NCBI GenBank assembly: GCA_010279815.1
Contig: QEOQ01000688.1
Span: 408,158-472,157 of the forward strand
DNA length: 64,000 nt
Direction: 5' to 3'
Source: Brachionus plicatilis
Taxonomy: Eukaryota; Rotifera; Eurotatoria; Ploima; Brachionidae
Numbering within the stretch: position 1 is the first letter of the stretch; each line of letters opens with the position of its first letter. A model generated the notes under the pieces. The model was not told the DNA's origin and ran no database searches. It was given only the letters and a program-made list of their open reading frames with translations. Below, in pieces: positions 29,569 to 43,011 of the stretch. The position numbers and the translations under genes were made by a program.

Positions 29569-32480
29569 ATTCTTTTTATCTTTGACTAGAAAAATTTTCT
29601 CATTAAATGTTTTATTAATAAAATGCTTAAATTTATTTATTAAATTTGAATTTAACATACGAGCTATTTTGGTGAATTTTCTTGTGAAATAAAAATAAAT
29701 ATATTATAATAAGCGAATAACATCTTAAAATAGAAGCATTTCTAAATAATCAAAAATTTTAATTATTTCGTTTAATTTGGCAAAAACTTTAAATTATTTT
29801 AAAAATTTAGCAATTTGTTATACTTTTTTGTTCATAAACAGATATTAAAAAAAAATACATGTCATCATCATGTTGTTGTAGGCTAGCTAGAAGTGGTATC
29901 TTTTTGATTGCAAAGGAGGCTTTGTGTTTGACAGGCGTAATTTTTACAAAAAAAATCAAAATAATGATGATATCAAAAATTTGATTAAATTGTAAAATGT
30001 AAAATTTTGCACCACTTTTAGAATTGAGCAAAACTACAGCATCATCTGAATTTACAAAATTTGACTTTAAAATATTAATCTGCATACTTAAAAACCTGTT
30101 TTTTAGGGGTGTTATCAAAAATTATATTTCTATTCTATTATATAAAGATAAATAAAATATAAAATAGGATATCTTTGAGCTAATATATCTCATGTCCATT
30201 TTCTGAAAGCGCCTACTCTCATGTTCAAAGGGGTGTTTTAATTTTATTTATTTTTTTCCAATTAATCAATATTTTCGTAAAAAATTGGTGTTTTCGTTCT
30301 TATTGTATCTAATTCAACTTTTCTCCAGAATCAGAATTTGGATAAAATTCCGAACAAAATGACTACTTTTTTATTTTTTGAAATTAGAGCCAAAAGATTG
30401 AATAAATGATTTGAATTTTTGAAAAAATCTAATTTTTATTTTTTCAATAGTCAGAATTAATTTACTTGAATTCTATAATTTCATTATTAAAAGTTCATCG
30501 TTTTTTGATTTAATAATCAAGCAATTTATTTCGGATAAAAATTTTTCACCATCTCTATCATTTATATGAAGATTTCCTCCAATTTTGATAAAACTTTCTT
30601 GTGAAAAATTCAATGAACGTAGTCCAATAATGATTTTTTTTAAATTTAATTAAATATTTTAAAAAATCAAAAAATTTTTATTATTCATAGTATTTTTTAA
30701 AAATAATAATTTAAATTTTTTTAACTTTTATTTTTTATTGAACTTATAAGCAAACCATTTCTCAAGTAGATGATCTGAACACTGTTTAAAGTTATTTGTC
30801 TCTAAAAAAACACAAATAATTTTTTTTTGAATTTAGCTAACCTTTTTTATTTTATTTAAATAAAATAAAAATAGTGATAAAATTTTTCATCGGCAAGCAC
30901 TTTTGCGCATTTTAAATTTTCTAGTCCCTTTTCAAGAATCAAGGTAACATGATTTTACTAATTAAATATGCAATTCGCTTGCTTGCATTGAAGATTTGTT
31001 AATTTTCCAAGCTTTCGAAGTAATTATTTTAAATTTTAGAAAAAGAATATGAAAAATTGGACTACAATCCAATTTAAATTTGATAAAAAAAATTTACTTT
31101 ACCATAATCAGGATCAAACAGAAATAACGCTTGACTTTTTTTTAAAATTACCTAAAACTAATTGTCTGTCATTGGAAGGCTCTAGTTACCATCACCATAT
31201 TATTTTAATTCCATTTTTTTTATATAAAAATTATGCATTTCTCTTAGCATCATGCAAACAATTCGGATGATGAACAGAAACTGGAATATTAGGCTTTCAC
31301 CGTCCAAATTTTATTACAGTAAAATGTGTAAAATTCCAACACTTGGTCAATAATTTTTTGTTTAAAAGCTATAAATTTAATAAAATTTTTAAAGAAAAAC
31401 CTAAAATAGAATTTTTGCTGAAAGAAAAACACAAGTCAATTGTAAACAGCTGAAGAGATGATTCAAAGCATTTAAAATAATAATTTCGACTCAGACAGTT
31501 CTAGAAAAATTCACTAAAGTTATAAAAAATAATGATGCAATCATTTCAGCGAATATTGCTCTATTAATTTCTAAAAAATTCAAGATACCATTCTTTTAGA
31601 AACAAGAAATTAATATCTTTCTAAACTGGCTCTTTCAAATTGAATCATTGTCTTGTGTCAAAATTCTTTTATCGAACTCTCTTAAATTAAGAAAAACAAG
31701 CAGAAACTAGATTTTAAATTAAAACTGATAATTTTCGATCCAATTCTTGGATATCCGCTCAAATCTAAGAAAAAATAGCTAATTTTTATTAAATTTTTTT
31801 AAAATTAAACCTTTTAAAAACTTGAAATTTTAAACAAACATTTTTTTTCAAAATGATATAATTAGCAATTCAGATGATTTTTATTCTTAAATTTAAATCT
31901 TAATCAAGAACTTGAAAGCAGAATTGCTTTATTTATAAGTTTATACTAAAAGTAAAAACCGTAAATTGACTTTTGAAAAAAAAAAAGCTTAAAAAGGTAT
32001 AATTTTCTTGATTTAGAAGAATAAAAAAATGAATATCATTAAAACTGGATCATAAAGAATCTCCACAAAAAGGTAAACTACTCGAATCATAGAAAAAAAA
32101 TTTTGATGCTGAATTAAAAAATTAACCATTGCATAAAACTGAATTTTCTCAAATATTTTTTTAAATAAAAAAAAAGCTAAATTTGTAAAACTTTGACTCT
32201 TTGTCTCAAGATTAATCCATTTACTCAATTGACTTTTAATCACAGTTATCTTCATTAGTTTGATTGAATCATCTAAATTCTCATTTTATGAATGTAGCCA
32301 TGCTCCAAAAAATAATAAATTTGCAAACACCTTTGAAAATATTTTTTAAACGAAATTTAATTAGTTTTTTCTTCTAGCTTAGGTTTTTTTTTATTTTATG
32401 GCAACCATCAATGCGTGAAAATGATAATTTAAGCTAAATTGTAGATAATTCACTTAAGGAAAATTTAAAAAAATGCAGCA
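29569..32480. other. Intergenic, no gene confidently recognised
   Basis: 2.9 kb between GUCD1 and the Kv channel. Isolated frames at 29807-30118 (-) and 31049-31270 (+) have some coding-like composition but no recognisable domain or partner exons. The second may be a decayed element. AATAAA-type signals near 29620 could end GUCD1. Confidence 0.45.
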
Positions 32481-35400
32481 ATGAACAATAAAAAATCACC
32501 AAGTACCATAATAGAACCGTTTTCACCAGCTGAGAAAATGGTATATGCTGACGATTCTGACGAAAGTGGCGAATCGAATTCCCTATTGAAACCATTGCCG
32601 AATGAACACAAATTTTTACAAAATAGTTCGACACCAATTACCAGAAAATCTAATATTGCTCAAATTTTGCAAAAGTCCAAAAAAGTTGACCGAACTCAAA
32701 GTCTGGAAACATACGAAAATAGAGTAAGAAACAAAAATTCGAATAGTAAACGTCTGATCATAAATGTTGGTGGAGTTCGTTTTGAAACCTACCGTGAAAC
32801 ATTGAAGTTGCTAAGTGAAACACGCTTGGCAAATTTGTCCAAGACAAACAGTGATTTTGATCCCGTAATAAATGAGTTTTTTTTTGACCGAGATCCTGTC
32901 TCCTTTGCTGCCATACTCAATTATTACCGCAGTGGAAAGCTTCATGTACCATTAGATGTTTGCGGTAATCAATTTTACCAAGAACTTTGTTTCTGGGGAA
33001 TTAGTGAACGATATATTCAGCCGTGTTGCTGGACTAACTACAGTATCAAGCGTGACTGTGATGAAATATTAAAAAAAGTGGTTGAAGAAGCTGAAGGTAA
33101 ATTAAAATTTTGTTTTTATTCATTAGTATAAATTTCATGTTTTTTATTTGTTTATTTAATTAGATATTTTGATTAAAACGAACCAAATAATAGCTTTATT
33201 TTTTTAACAAAATTAAATAGTATGAAAAAAATAACTTCTTTACATCATAAAACGATAATTAATAGTTTTTTTGTAATTTTTTATCGTTTACTATAAAATT
33301 CTATGTTATTAAAAAAATAATTTTACTGATAGTAATTTATAAATTAATAAATTCCTCCCCATTATCCACTAGGATAGAAAGGGAGATATTATTATTATTT
33401 AATTAATAAATTAAAATAGTCTAAAAATTGATTAATATAAAGGAAATATTATTCAAAAAGACAAGTGTAAAAAACTTGTTGAGTCAGCTAATGCTAAATA
33501 AAATATTTTCGAGGTAAAAATTCATTAAAATTTTTCTATTTAATATTGTAAAATTAACTTTGTTTTATGCATGGAGTCCTCTTGAAGTTTTATTAACAAA
33601 ACAAAAGAAAAGCAAAATATTATCCAAAACATTAATTTATAATTTTAATACACTTTCTTGAGGGTTTTGAATGTTTATTAAGGCCAAAAAAAATTAAATG
33701 AAAAATTTTATTAATAAATTAGAAAGGATTATTTTGACCATTTCTGTATTCTAAGTAGTTAAATTTCAAAATAGAATTGGAAAAAATTATAGAATTTTTG
33801 AATTTCAAATTCGTAATTCAAATTCAGATATTCCTGAATTTCTTCTAAAGAATTTTTTTTAAGAAGAGAAAATTATTTTAAAAATTTGAAATAAAATACA
33901 CACAGTGCTTCTACGATACATGGTTCTTAGGTTAAACTACGTAATTTTACGTAAAAAATGGCAAAACCAAAAAGGCCAACAAAAAGATCATTTTTTACGA
34001 TTTTGAATATAATATTCAAAAAATTTAAGATACCTTTCACATAGAAATTTTTTGGTCACTTAATTATATATTGAGTGAATGTTATTATTGATTGGAAAAT
34101 AAACATAACATACGAGAATTTTTATTTAGTTTATCAATTAAGCTATTTTCTACTTTAGAATTACCATTAAACTGTTAGCAATAAATAAATGTTGTAGAGA
34201 ATGCTTAATTTTAATGCTGAACGTAATTTTACGTAAAATTTGGTAATTTACTTTTTGATAAGTCAGAATAATTTGGTTTTCATTTTTTTTTTAATTCTAT
34301 TAAAAATCGTAAAAAATGATATTTTTGTGATACTTTTTGGTTTTGTCATTTTTTACGTAAAATTTCGGGGTTGTCAAGTTGGTTTCAATTCGATCATTTC
34401 AATTCAGAAAAACTTGAATAACTGTTTTATTAAAAGAGTTCTATAAAATGGTCAATTATAAGCAAATTTGCTTAATTCAGTAAAATAAGTCTGCAAAATA
34501 CTCTGCAATTTTATGCATTTTGCACGCCATTAAAAAGTATTCAAATCAATTGTGCACTTATTTTGCAGAATTTTTGCAGACACATATTTTCGGATTAAGC
34601 AAAGTTGCTTAAACATTAGGCATTTTACAAAACTAAATTATTCTTTATAGTATAAAATGTATTCAAATTTTTCTGAATTGAAATGAACTTCACAGCCCCT
34701 AAAATTTCGAAAAATATCGTAAATTTAAGTAATTTTCCAAAAATAATTTTTGGTAAAATACGGTAAAGCTACCTAATTTTACCTAGAATTGTTTAAAAGT
34801 TACAAGAAAAAGTCCAACTCCGGTCTTTTTTTTTCGAAAGTGCAGTTTTTTTTTTAATTTGCTAGATCAGACTTCATATCAAAAAATTTATACACTCTTG
34901 GGTTGTCCAATGCAAATAGATTTGCCATATTATTGCAATTTTTGCACAAAAGTCTTCACAATTCTTCTTCCAGCATTCAAAATTTTAAAGCCCTGACTTA
35001 GACTTTTGAAGAAAAAGAATATTGGGCAATTTACTGTTATTATTCAATTATTCAAATAATTGAATTTCTTTCTTTAACTTTCTTCAACTTTTTTAATTTT
35101 TATCAATATAAAAACCCCTTCGATTATGTTAAAAAAGTTGAATAACTATTACAGTTATTCTTCAACTTTTTCAATTATTCTTTTATTCAACTTTTAAATT
35201 TTATAATTTATTCAACTCATCAATTTTCCAATTCTTATTAATAGTTCAACTGTTCCCGATTCGCTTCATTGAAACCGAAAAATTAATTTTAAAATTTTCA
35301 AATAAATTTTATTTATTAAATAGCTGTATTCTCTTCCAAACTTAGGCATCTTTTTTCATTTAATCCTAGAAATAAACAAATAAAAAGAAATTAAAGTGAT

Positions 35401-38400
35401 TTTTTGTAAAACATTTTACTGAATATTTATATATATTTTTTAAAAATCAAACAATTAATTATTATAAATTAATAAAGCATTAATTAAGAAAAAACCCTCA
35501 CTCTTTTTGCTGAACCGAAATCCCTAAACCAGACCCCTTTAATTTTTGCTGAACCGGACCCCTTTAATTTTATCTAAAATTTTGTTATAATTAGGTTCTT
35601 TAACTTACAATTTATATTGTTTTAAAAATTTATGTTAATATACTGGGTTCATTTTGATTGTTTTAAAATCAAAAAATGCTCTGAATCATAATCCGCTATA
35701 TATTTTATCTTTTGCATGCGTTTCATCATATATTTTTTGTATTAATAAAGTTTTAAAATTGAATAGTCGAATAGTTGAATTAGTTTTAAAAAAAGAATAT
35801 TTGAAAAATTGAAAAATTGAATTTTTCAATTTATGAAAAATTGAATAATTGAAAAGTTGAAGGGGTTTTATGGATAAGAATTGAAATAGTTGAAGAAATT
35901 TGAAGAAAGTTGTATATTTGGAATAGTTGAATATTTGAAATATTTAAGAAAATTGTTAAATCCAAATTGGCCCAAAGTTGAAAAAACATTTTTCAATTTT
36001 TTGTGGCAACTTGAAGTTCATGATCATAATCAAATGATCAAAATTTAATTGATTCAAATCTTAATAAAAATGATGAAATTAGATTTTTTTAAAGTTTTTT
36101 TAATTAAACATAAGATGTTTATTATTTTAATTTAAAAAAAAAAAACAATTTTTTTTTTTCTAATTGACCTTTAATTGATTCTTCTAAAATCTTTATTTGA
36201 AATTTTTAAAGACAAATTTAAAATCGACATTAAGGTATTCGAAATGATGACTTTAAATGATATTTTAATATTTAATATGATTAAAATATATTACGGCGAA
36301 ACAATGTTAAATTTTGTATTGCAAAATTTCAAAATATTGATTAAGAATTTTATTGACTTCAGATAAAAATTCATATAATTTTCTATCTAATTATAGATTA
36401 AACAAATAATGTTTAATAAAAAATAGGATGTCAGTAAACATCACCACAAATTTAGAAAAAAAAATCACAAATTCAGTAAAAATATTACTATTTATATATA
36501 TATGTATATTTAATTAAAAAAAAAACTAATTAGGTTTTTTATTCACAAAATTAATAAAACATATCTAATAGAGCGAAACTGTCACAAATTAATATATTAA
36601 TTCAATAATTAGATAAAACCTGCACTATTTTGATAAATATATAACTAAAACAGTACTTAATTAACTTATAATTAATTATTGACACTAATTAATTTTAAAA
36701 AAAAAATATAAGTAAAAAAAAAATAAATGCTCCTTTTTTTTCAGTTCTTTTCTTCTCTTTTTTCGTATTTAAAAAAAGAAATGTTATGTTTTTTTCTTCT
36801 TATGGTACAACTTATGAGATAATAATTTTATTTTATGTTTCTTTTTTTTGTTTTTTGGAACATTTTATATAAGCTTGGCAAAGGAGCGAAAGCTCGAGCC
36901 AATATTAAATTATTTAAATAAAGACGTTTATCATCATCATCATAAATGCTCAAATAAAACTTTAAATAAAACATGAAAAAAATGTCTTCAGAAGAAAAAT
37001 CAAGAGAGAGTGTATTGCTCGATCCAATCGATAACACGTCTAACAAAGTTGAAGATATTCCTTATACTCAAATTCTCAAAAAAATAGGTAATTTTTTTAT
37101 TTTTTTTATGTAATTTTTATTTTACTTAATTAGTGAATAAAATTAAAATAAAGTTATGATTTAATTGAATTAGTGTTTTTTCATCTTTTTTTGTGATATT
37201 TTTTTCTTTTTTGTGTTCTTTTTCTGAAATAAATATTATAAACTGAATTAGTTAATTGTTTAATGATTGTGTTATTTTTTAACTAAATTAGTGAAGATTT
37301 TTACTGGATTTGTGGATAGATATTATTTATGCTCTAAAGAATAGTCATTTATTACTAAAAAATTGATAAAAAATACCATTTTATTTGAATCAAAAAACTA
37401 AAAATTTTGATTTGAAATTTACATTTGATCATGAACTTCAATTTGCCCTAACTTGTACGCATTTTGTTCCTCGACTCTTCTTCAACTATTCTAGTGGGAA
37501 AAGGAAAAGTTGAGGAAAATAAATGTACAAGTTAGTTTTTAATTGTACTGTAAAACAATAGAATATTATTTAATCAGCTTATTCAACCAGACTTATCTTT
37601 CTTGTATAGTTTAAAGATAAACAAGTAGAAATACTATTCAGAAAAAAAATCATCATGAAAATCTTACTCTGTCTTGGTTTCAATTTTTTAAAAACCCAAC
37701 AAGGCTTAAGAATTGAGTATGCTTTTTTTGATTCTAAATCAACCATTAATAATTCAATAAGATACAATTTTCTCTTAAAAAAATAATATTTTTCTTATAA
37801 GAAGAGTACGATTATTACAATGAACCCTATGAGGACAAAGTGCCAACTTTTTCAAATTTAACAAATAAAGACAGTGTAATTAGATTTCCGAGAGAGAACA
37901 AACGAAATTGGCTCATTAGTGTTCTACGGAAATTTTATTTTCGACTTCGTCCTTCTGTTTGGAAATTTCTAGATGACCGAAACTCATCTACTGGAGCCAA
38001 AGTAATTAAAATAAACTATAAAAAAATTTAAAAAAATTTAAAAAAATTAAAATTTTTTTATTTCCACTTACAGGTTTTTTTTTGGATCACAGTTTTTATA
38101 TTGATAACTTCACTGATGAATTTTATCCTTGAGACAAGCTCGATAGGTCGCATTCCTTACGAAATCTCGAGCAATAAATCCATATCACGAAAAGTGCGTG
38201 ATTCACTCACCGTGCCAAATCCAATGCTTGTCAAAATAGAGCTTGTCTGCAACATATTTTTCACAGTTGAATTCTCACTTAGGTTCCTGTCGTCACCAGA
38301 CAAATTCAAATTTCTAATCAACCCTTACAATATGCTTGAGTTTTTGGCTATATCGCCTCTTTTCTGGCCAGCAGAGACAATCAGCAACAAGAACTCTTTT

Positions 38401-39290
38401 GGTGTTAAAATACACAATTACATAGAGGTATTTTATATACTCAGAATTTTGCGAATATTCACTTTGGTGCCCAAGTACAGTGGGCTCAGAGTGCTGCTGC
38501 TAACTCTCAAAAATAGCATTGGTGAGCTTGTACTCTACTTGGTAATGCTGGTCATGACACTAATGATATTTGCCAGTTTTATTTTCTATGCTGAACAAAT
38601 ATTCGAAACAGATGACAACAAATTTGACAGCATCCTAATAGGTCTTTGGTGGGCTATAGTCACAATGACCACTTTGGGATATGGTGATATTGTGCCTGTA
38701 ACTCCGTTTGGCTACGTCATAGGTGGGATGTGCGCTTTGTGCGGTCTTATTTTCGTGGCTTTGCCCATTCCAGTTATAGTCAATAATTTCACCACTTTTT
38801 ATGCCCATGCTAAAGCAAGAGAAAAGCTCAAAGAATACTCTGAGTTGAGAAAAAATTTGCCAAATCGAGCCATTGCCATGCATTTTCATTCCACTGATGT
38901 AAAATCAAGCATAAGCTGCTCATTTAACAATGTTAATAGTACTCAAAGAGAAAGGCGGAATGCGTCAAAGGACAAAGTGGAAAAAAGCTCACTTGTTCCC
39001 AATTTGCCAGAGTTCAATTTTAAAATAAAGGAAATGAATTCGACTGAAAATATAGCGCTAAAGCTGCAAGCTGCTAAAAATCCCTTGAAAAAAACAATTA
39101 AAACTAAACATTTTAACAATGATGCCAAAAGTAAGTAAAAATTAAATATTTTTTTTTTTATTAAAATTTTTTTTAAGTGCTTGAAAGATGGAAAAATTCC
39201 AAGCGACGAACGATCAGACGTAATGCTTTGCTTGATTTAAATACTTTTGATACATCATCAATCTCAAGGTTTTTTTTTGTCTTATTTTAA
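32481..39290 (+). CDS. KCNC: Voltage-gated K+ channel, Shaw/Kv3-like, 661 aa
   Basis: Exons 32481-33096, 37802-38001, 38074-39130 and 39178-39290 join in frame (1986 nt). A cytoplasmic T1 domain (IINVGGVRFETYRETL) carries the HX5CX20CC zinc motif of non-Shaker channels and the Kv3-like FWGISERYIQPCCW. Six membrane segments follow. S4 reads LRILRIFTLVPKYSGLRVL, in which two positions usually Lys/Arg are Thr and Pro. The pore has TTLGYGDIVP and S6 has the PVPVI-type gate as PIPVIVNNF. It forms tetrameric K+ channels in the plasma membrane. The C-terminal tail is basic. Intron 1 is 4.7 kb and packed with transposons. The last exon reads through to TAA at 39288; a further exon is possible because GT follows at 39269. 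Confidence 0.92.
33942..34368. mobile_element. ~430-bp MITE in Kv intron 1
   Basis: The arms 33942-34010 and 34285-34368 are inverted copies. Both contain TTTTACGTAAAAAATGnCAA, AACCAAAAAG and TCATTTTTTACGATTTT. No coding frame. A related TTACGTAAAA string recurs at 34225-34240. Confidence 0.7.
34372..34695. repeat. Inverted repeat enclosing a TCTGCA palindrome
   Basis: TTTCAATTCAGAAAAACTTG near 34395 is mirrored near 34660-34690 (TTTTTCTGAATTGAAATGAA). Between them sits the TCTGCA palindrome 34461-34610, bounded by AAGCAA..TTGCTTAA half-sites. The outer block also occurs at 46800-46860 with a nearly identical 55-bp run, so one repeat has inserted in another. Confidence 0.65.
34783..34915. 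repeat. AAGTC-type repeat, partial copy
   Basis: TTGTTTAAAAGTTACAAG, TCCAACTCCGG and then TTTGCTAGATCAGACTTCAT and CTCTTGGGTTGTCC match, in order, the left and right halves of the foldback at 58451-58668. Truncated relative to that copy. Confidence 0.65.
35035..35945. repeat. Large inverted repeat of CAACTTTTTCAA-type low complexity
   Basis: 35035-35250 (TCTTCAACTTTTTTAA, AAAACCCCTTCGA) is mirrored by 35755-35945 (AAAAGTTGAAGGGGTTTT). The interior includes ATCAAAAAATGCTCTGAATC...TTTTATCTTTTGCAT, which recurs at 46446-46520. A foldback-type element, probably composite. Confidence 0.6.
36005..37447. mobile_element. 1.44-kb element in Kv intron 1, same termini as the MITE at 2823
   Basis: The termini at 36005-36026 and 37426-37447 are inverted copies with one mismatch (GGCAAnTTGAAGTTCATGAT). 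Sub-terminal regions carry short repeated units (CACAAATyyAGTAAAAAT-like) facing inward. Repeat R (37081-37335) forms the right part and contains a splice donor. A short open exon, 36973-37087, ends precisely at that donor. The element is in the orientation of the host gene. Confidence 0.65.
36973..37087 (+). other. Open exon in Kv intron: transposon first exon or alternative Kv start
   Basis: An ATG at 36973 opens 115 nt (MKKMSSEEKSRESVLLDPID, then a hydrophilic stretch ending QILKKI), ending at a GT in phase 1. That is the same phase as Kv exon 1, so splicing to Kv exon 2 at 37802 would give a channel lacking the T1 domain. However, the donor lies within repeat R, which also occurs at 2.4 kb, so the exon more probably belongs to the mobile element. 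Transcript evidence is needed to choose. Confidence 0.35.
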
Positions 39291-39528
39291 ATGAGAATAC
39301 AGTCTGTGCTCGATTATGTGACATTTTGAAGATGTATCAATTGGTATTAAAATTTGGTATCACCAAGAAAAAATTTTTTAAAAAATCAACTTTGTCAGAA
39401 TAATATAGAATTAGAGAATTCGAGCAAAGTTGTATAATAAAAATATTTTTTCCTGGCGAACCTTACGCAAAATCGAGATTAGACTGTATTATGTCCTGAT
39501 TATAAAAATCTTCTGAGTAAACTTTTTC

Positions 39529-39896
39529 AAAAATTTGGCAAAATGTTATTTATTGTACATTTTTATATTTTTACATTTTTGAGAGAAGAAAAAAAAATCT
39601 CAAAATCAAAAAATCTAAAAAAATTTTCATTCAAGAAAAGTAATAATAATTTATTATTAATAAATTCGAAATTACTTAAAAAGGAGTTTTAGAAAAATTT
39701 AAATGTAAAAACCAAGGATAATTTTTTGAAAATCCCTTTTAATTAATTGCGAATTTATTATTACTTTTCTTGAATGAAAATTTTTTTAGATTTTTAGATT
39801 TTTTGATTTTGAGATTTTTTTTTCTTCTCTCAAAAATGTAAAAATGTAAAAATATAAAAATGTACAAAAAATAACATTTTGCCAAAAATTTAAATT
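39529..39896. repeat. Near-perfect ~160-bp-arm palindrome
   Basis: 39529-39690 and 39725-39896 are inverted copies separated by only about 35 bp. Shared blocks are TTTGGCAAAATGTTATTTAT, GTACATTTTTATATTTTTAC, GAGAGAAGAAAAAAAAATCT and ATTTTCATTCAAGAAAAGTA. A 12-bp indel sits in the inner part. Arms this alike imply recent formation or gene-conversion upkeep. No coding frame. Confidence 0.85.
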
Positions 39897-42800
39897 TCTG
39901 CACAAAATTTTATGCTAAATACTAATAATAATAAAATTAAAAATACTGTTGGTTTATTTGAAAGCCAAAAGCATTACAGTGTTGGCAAGAAATTGAATTT
40001 AGAACTTTTATTTTTTAATTAAATTAATGCTTAGCACCCAGGACAAAATGGTTTTTTAGAAATTAAAAAGAATACACTTTTTTCTCTAATGATTTCTCTA
40101 ATTTTCAAATATTCATCAAATATTCATAATGGTCAAATATTCGTCCAAAAATTTAAGGAAAAATCGAAATTTTTTTGAAAATTAATGGATCTCTAAAATT
40201 TCCAAAGAACCTTGCAAACTGCTTCATGATCTTCTAAAATATAAAATGGTGGGTTACTAAATTAGCGTAAAAGTTTTTACTACTGATTTAAAAAAAAAAA
40301 ATGCTGATTAGCCCAGAGTTGAAATTTAAAAATTTATTAATAAAAAATTTAAATAAGAAAAATTGAATTTGACTGGTCTTCTAAATAATTATAAAAATTA
40401 AAAAACTATTATGCTTCCATATCAGTTCATTTTCACTCTTGTTTCTTGTGATCATTCTTTTTTTGTTGATTGTTATTTTATTACACAAATAAAAGCCAGG
40501 GATAATTTGATTATCATCATCTTCTGCTATGGATTGAGAATAAAGCGTTCAAGTTAAATTAAGAATTTTTTGTGTTAAAGCTTAAGTAAAATAATTAAAA
40601 TAAAAAAAATTTTTTTATTTTACTTATTATTTTTTAAATTAAAATTTTTTTTAATCCAATTAGACTATTCAAAAAATTATTCAAAAGAGACTGGGCTCTG
40701 ATCATAAACAATTTAAAATATTTTAAGCATTTGAATAAATTTTTTTGTTGACTTTTGGATTAAAAAGTTAATATAATAAATAAATTCAGGGATTAAAGTA
40801 TATTCATAGGTAATGGTTTTATGGCTATTTACAGTTTTTTTTTTTACCTCTGAGATAGTTTGCATGGTTTTACCTAAAATTATGAAAAAAATGGAAAATT
40901 TCAAGGATCCTGTCAACGCTATAATATTAAGAATTAATATTTTTTATTTAATAAAGAATTGGTTTAAAGTTTATTTCAGAGCAAAGTTAACAGGCTGCTT
41001 AAGCAATTTTTCGAAAAATTACTTACTTTTTTCTAAAACGAACTGTGTTTTAGAGTATGGTTTTGAGTCAATTTTTCCTGTTTATTCACAATACAAATTT
41101 AAGTTAATTTCGAAGATCATCATGCTCAATTACAATTATAAAAAAAAATTATAAAATTATTTTGATTTTTATGATTTTTATATTTGGTTCTTGCATAGTG
41201 AAATTATCACCCTTAAAATTAATAAAAAATTTTTCATTTTTCGTATTTAAGACAAATAATTTGTGCTGAGAAGATTTTTTTATGTGAAGATATTTTTTTT
41301 TTGGGGAAGTAAAAACCCTTTTAAAATAAAATAAATTTTCAATTTTACTTTATTTAGATCAAAGGTATCACTAAATTCTAGTTTAAATGATTTGAACGTT
41401 TGATTAATAAAATTATTTCAAATAATATTTTTTCCTTTATTAATAAACAAAAAATCCACTTTTCCACTCTTTTAAAATTTTTGATAATCATATTCACAAT
41501 TACACTGAATAGAATAACAACAAGAACTAACATAAAATTAGATTTACTTTTATACATAGCTTTTTAATTTATATCACCATAAATTTAATTTTTGAAATAT
41601 AATTTAGATTTTAAAACAAAATAAAACATCGAATTTGTCCTACATGAAGCAGTAACTTAATAATTGAATTTTATTTTTTTAATGAAAAATAAGCTTACAT
41701 GGAACGAAATCGAAATTAAATTTTTCAATTTGATTTTCCTATCATTTGATTGTTAAATAGAAAGAATTGTTGTGATCAATCTTCCTATAATAAAAATTAA
41801 ATAAAAGCTGTCTTAATTATTATGACTTATTTATTTTGCCTTTGTACACTTGACCGAATATATTGTAATTTTAGATTTTTCAGTTTATTGAGAAATTAAA
41901 ATCAAAACTTTATTAATTTAATAGAAAATTTTGACTATACCACATACTTGAATGTGTCTTAAAAGATTCTGTAAAATTAGATAGCTAAATATATTTTCGT
42001 TTGATCAACACACATAAAAATTGCTCAAAAATAAATTAAATTTGGTATCAAAAAGAAAAAGCTTTAATATTTTTTGGGACAAAATTTAAAATTTTTTAAA
42101 AGGAATAGCAAAGTTTTGTTAAAAACACATTTAATGTTCAGTTAAGTGTCTAAACAAAAAACATATATATTCTTAATGTTTTTCAAAAAAAATATTATTT
42201 GTGTGCTTTTAAAAAATAGATAAATTAAAGAAAAAATATTTAAAAAAATATTTATTAATATTTATTCAGGAATTTTCTAATAAATTTCTTTAAAATCAAT
42301 TAGCATGAAAAAATAAACTTGATATAAATTTGACTTGGTGTTAATTATAAAAGAGTGGCATTAAAATTGTGTGAATGAACTAAGCAGTAAGTTTTTTATT
42401 TAATGTTTAACCACTGAGAAATATTAAGCAAGATTAATTCTATCCTTCACTTTGGATAGGATAATTTTGTTAACTTAAAATTTTATTTTAAGAAATTTTT
42501 GAAAAAACTCATAAATTTGAAAAAAATAAGAAACTGCACAATACCCTAGGCCTAAATAGAATCACAACTCGAATTTAAGTGTATATATAATAATTTGAAA
42601 TTTAAACGCAACTATAATTATTATTCAACAAAATTTTGATACTATAATTCTTTAAGAAAATTAATACTACATCAAATATCTTTTTGTTATTTTTTATTTA
42701 AATAGAACACGTCACAAAATTTATCTCTTTATTTAATAAATTTACAACTAGAAAAAATTTAAATGATTTTAATAAAATAACCCAGTTAAAAATAAATTAC

Positions 42801-43011
42801 TGCAAAGAATTAAAAAATTGAAAAAAAACATTCTGAGCTTAAATTAAACTTTTTAATCAAGAAAAAATTTCAAAGATCAAAAATTGGTCGTTAGATTATT
42901 GAATTTAAGTTTCTTTTAGTAATTTAAAAGAAATTATGATTCTATTTAATTGAGTTTCGAAAATATTTTCTCTTTTGAACCAACTAATCTATTTAAAAGA
43001 AGGCTTAAATT
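39897..43011. other. Intergenic, no gene recognised
   Basis: 3.1 kb of A/T-rich DNA. A 113-codon frame at 40813-41154 (+) is rich in Phe, Ile, Lys and Asn as expected from base composition, and has no recognisable domain. No obvious repeat structure. Confidence 0.45.

Noticed and set aside
40813..41154. 113-codon frame downstream of the Kv gene
   Set aside because: Made almost entirely of AT-rich codons with no domain and no splice partners; expected by chance in this composition.
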